Part shown: positions 26,868 through 27,500 of the stretch, piece after piece | Layout: every line of letters begins with the position of its first letter | Position numbering within the stretch: the stretch's first letter is position 1 | DNA from: Paulinella micropora | Taxonomy: Eukaryota > Cercozoa > Imbricatea > Euglyphida > Paulinellidae | Reading direction: 5' to 3' | Assembly (NCBI GenBank): GCA_019918135.1 | Contig: WBZZ01000893.1 | Location: forward strand, 1-27,500 | DNA length: 27,500 nucleotides | Position numbers and translations under genes: made by a program | Notes under the pieces: model-generated | What the model was told of the DNA's origin: nothing | The model's database searches: none | Seen by the model: the letters and a program-made list of their open reading frames with translations, nothing else

Positions 26868-27095
26868 TTATGAATTATTTAACATGTTATTACGAAAAGT
26901 CCTTAATTCAATTAATTCCGCTTTTTGTTTTTCATATTTCTCCTTCCGCAATAATTTTATCCTTTCTTCGTTCTTATAATAGTATGCCTTCGCGTTCGCC
27001 CTATTCTTATCAGGATGAGCTTTCAAAAAGGCTTTTGCCAGTTCCCTTCTCCGCTGAACCACTTCTTCCTTAGTGAATTGAGGTGTCCTCGGCAT
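26868..27095 (-). CDS. Small basic helical protein
   Basis: 75 codons, complete: MPRTPQFTKEEVVQRRRELA, then AHPDKNRANAKAYYYKNEER, then a Lys/Glu helix. Proteins with N.RA.AKxYYxKNxE-type helices occur in NCLDVs and phages and may bind DNA, but the family is not identified. A TATATATAA box lies 10-25 bases upstream. It is the rightmost gene seen in the viral part. Confidence 0.6.
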   Translation of the reverse strand: MPRTPQFTKEEVVQRRRELAKAFLKAHPDKNRANAKAYYYKNEERIKLLRKEKYEKQKAELIELRTFRNNMLNNS

Positions 27096-27104
27096 TATGT
27101 GTCC

Positions 27105-27120
27105 CTTATATATATAATAA
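27105..27120 (-). promoter_or_regulatory. TATATATAA box, spaced variant
   Basis: TTATTATATATATAAG on the coding strand, about ten bases before the ATG at 27,095. Confidence 0.45.
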
Positions 27121-27500
27121 TTATATTATTTTAATTATTTTGAATAATAAATAGCCATTACCCGCGATATGTCCCTAAATGTTGTTAAAAACCACTCGGA
27201 CAGTTGTTGTCAATAGTAGCAGTGTGAGAGAGGATTTTTTTGTTTGTAATAATGAAAGCCAAGTGTCCAACCGACCACCACCCGCGGGCGGAATTTTTTA
27301 AGGTGTATAGTATAGAGTACCCCCACACCTCGGAAAATTTACTATTTCTTAATAAAACCTTGGACAGGTTGGACAAGTCAAAATTTAGTTAATAGAAAGA
27401 AGAAGAATATAATAAATACCGAAATTTAATAACGAAAAAGTGTCCAACCTCGTAAGGGTCAAGTTGGACACGGCCAACCATGGGGTTGGACACATATAAA
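27121..27500. other. Non-coding right edge with repeated GTGTCCAAC sites
   Basis: No supported gene. GTGTCCAAC occurs at 27,263 and 27,440, and its complement GTTGGACAC at 27,463 and 27,485, with an eight-base match at 27,368. The pair 27,440-27,448 and 27,463-27,471 makes a perfect 9-bp inverted repeat over 14 bases. CCAACC/GGTTGG at 27,474-27,489 makes another. Possible roles: replication origin iterons, an operator, or part of a terminal repeat; nothing in the window decides. Confidence 0.55.

Noticed and set aside
27185..27376. Minus-strand 63-codon frame near the right edge
   Set aside because: Overlaps the GTTGGACA repeats, has no promoter box at its ATG and no family resemblance; not enough support.
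15190..27500. Terminal inverted repeats or target-site duplication of the viral element
   Set aside because: I compared the left junction with the right edge and saw no match; the right end is probably outside the window.
15190..27500. Major capsid protein, packaging ATPase, protease or integrase
   Set aside because: No reading frame here shows their motifs; the 197-residue beta-rich protein is too short for a double jelly-roll capsid protein.

Overview
The window joins two kinds of DNA. Bases 1 to about 15,150 look like ordinary nuclear DNA of a eukaryote: moderate GC, GT-AG introns, many simple-sequence arrays ((TATC)n, (TAC)n, (TAA)n, (GA)n, (CA)n), a nested Tc1/mariner-type element and other repeats, and very little coding capacity. 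Bases from about 15,150 to the right edge are compact, AT-rich, intronless and packed with genes on both strands. That part looks like an integrated DNA virus or virus-like element of the Polinton-like / virophage / NCLDV-related world. The host cannot be named from sequence alone. The microsatellite load, short GT-AG introns and algal-virus-type genes make an alga or another protist more likely than an animal, but this is inference.

Host part. A small two-exon gene fragment lies at 541-822 (minus), with a possible last exon at 184-240. A plus-strand segment at 2,820-3,279 ends in a similar peptide. Two nearly identical units of about 0.5 kb plus a 5'-truncated third copy, two of them with (TATC)n tails, occupy 1,420-2,800. 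Long (TAA)n arrays bracket repeat-derived segments at 4,380-6,000, including a 23/25-bp minisatellite. A TA-flanked element with inverted repeats of about 195 bp (7,278-8,721) carries extra internal copies of its own end and the tail of a dead Tc1/mariner transposase. At 12,668 to about 15,190 (minus) lies a broken multi-exon gene. It encodes an RNase H-like/DDE-like protein (provisionally the DUF7869-type family) with a C-terminal SAP DNA-binding domain. Two introns have matching splice phases, but there are several frameshifts and one in-frame TGA.

Viral part. From left to right: a protein of about 650 residues or more with an N-terminal parvovirus-VP1-like phospholipase A2 motif (minus); three small plus-strand genes, one resembling the NCLDV DUF5754 family; a small Cys-pair protein and a two-helix membrane protein (minus); a fibre gene of about 3.8 kb with repeated modules and a C-terminal S74 intramolecular-chaperone domain (minus, two frameshifts); a beta-rich 197-residue protein (plus); an acidic protein (minus, frameshift); a primase-helicase (AEP primase, Cys/His zinc site, SF3 helicase; minus, frameshifted, with its Walker A segment apparently deleted); a Cys-rich protein (minus, frameshift); a small basic protein (minus); and a non-coding right edge with repeated GTGTCCAAC sites in palindromes. 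Most viral genes have a TATATA-type box within about 25 bases of the ATG. No major capsid protein, packaging ATPase, maturation protease or integrase is present, so the element should continue past 27,500 or be incomplete.

Together the viral genes suggest DNA replication (primase-helicase), host attachment (fibre), entry or virion function (PLA2-like protein) and small accessory proteins. The P-loop loss and many frameshifts indicate a decaying integrated copy. Most frameshifts sit in A/T homopolymers, so uncorrected long-read errors must be excluded. The left junction falls within or beside an exon of the SAP/RNase H-like gene.
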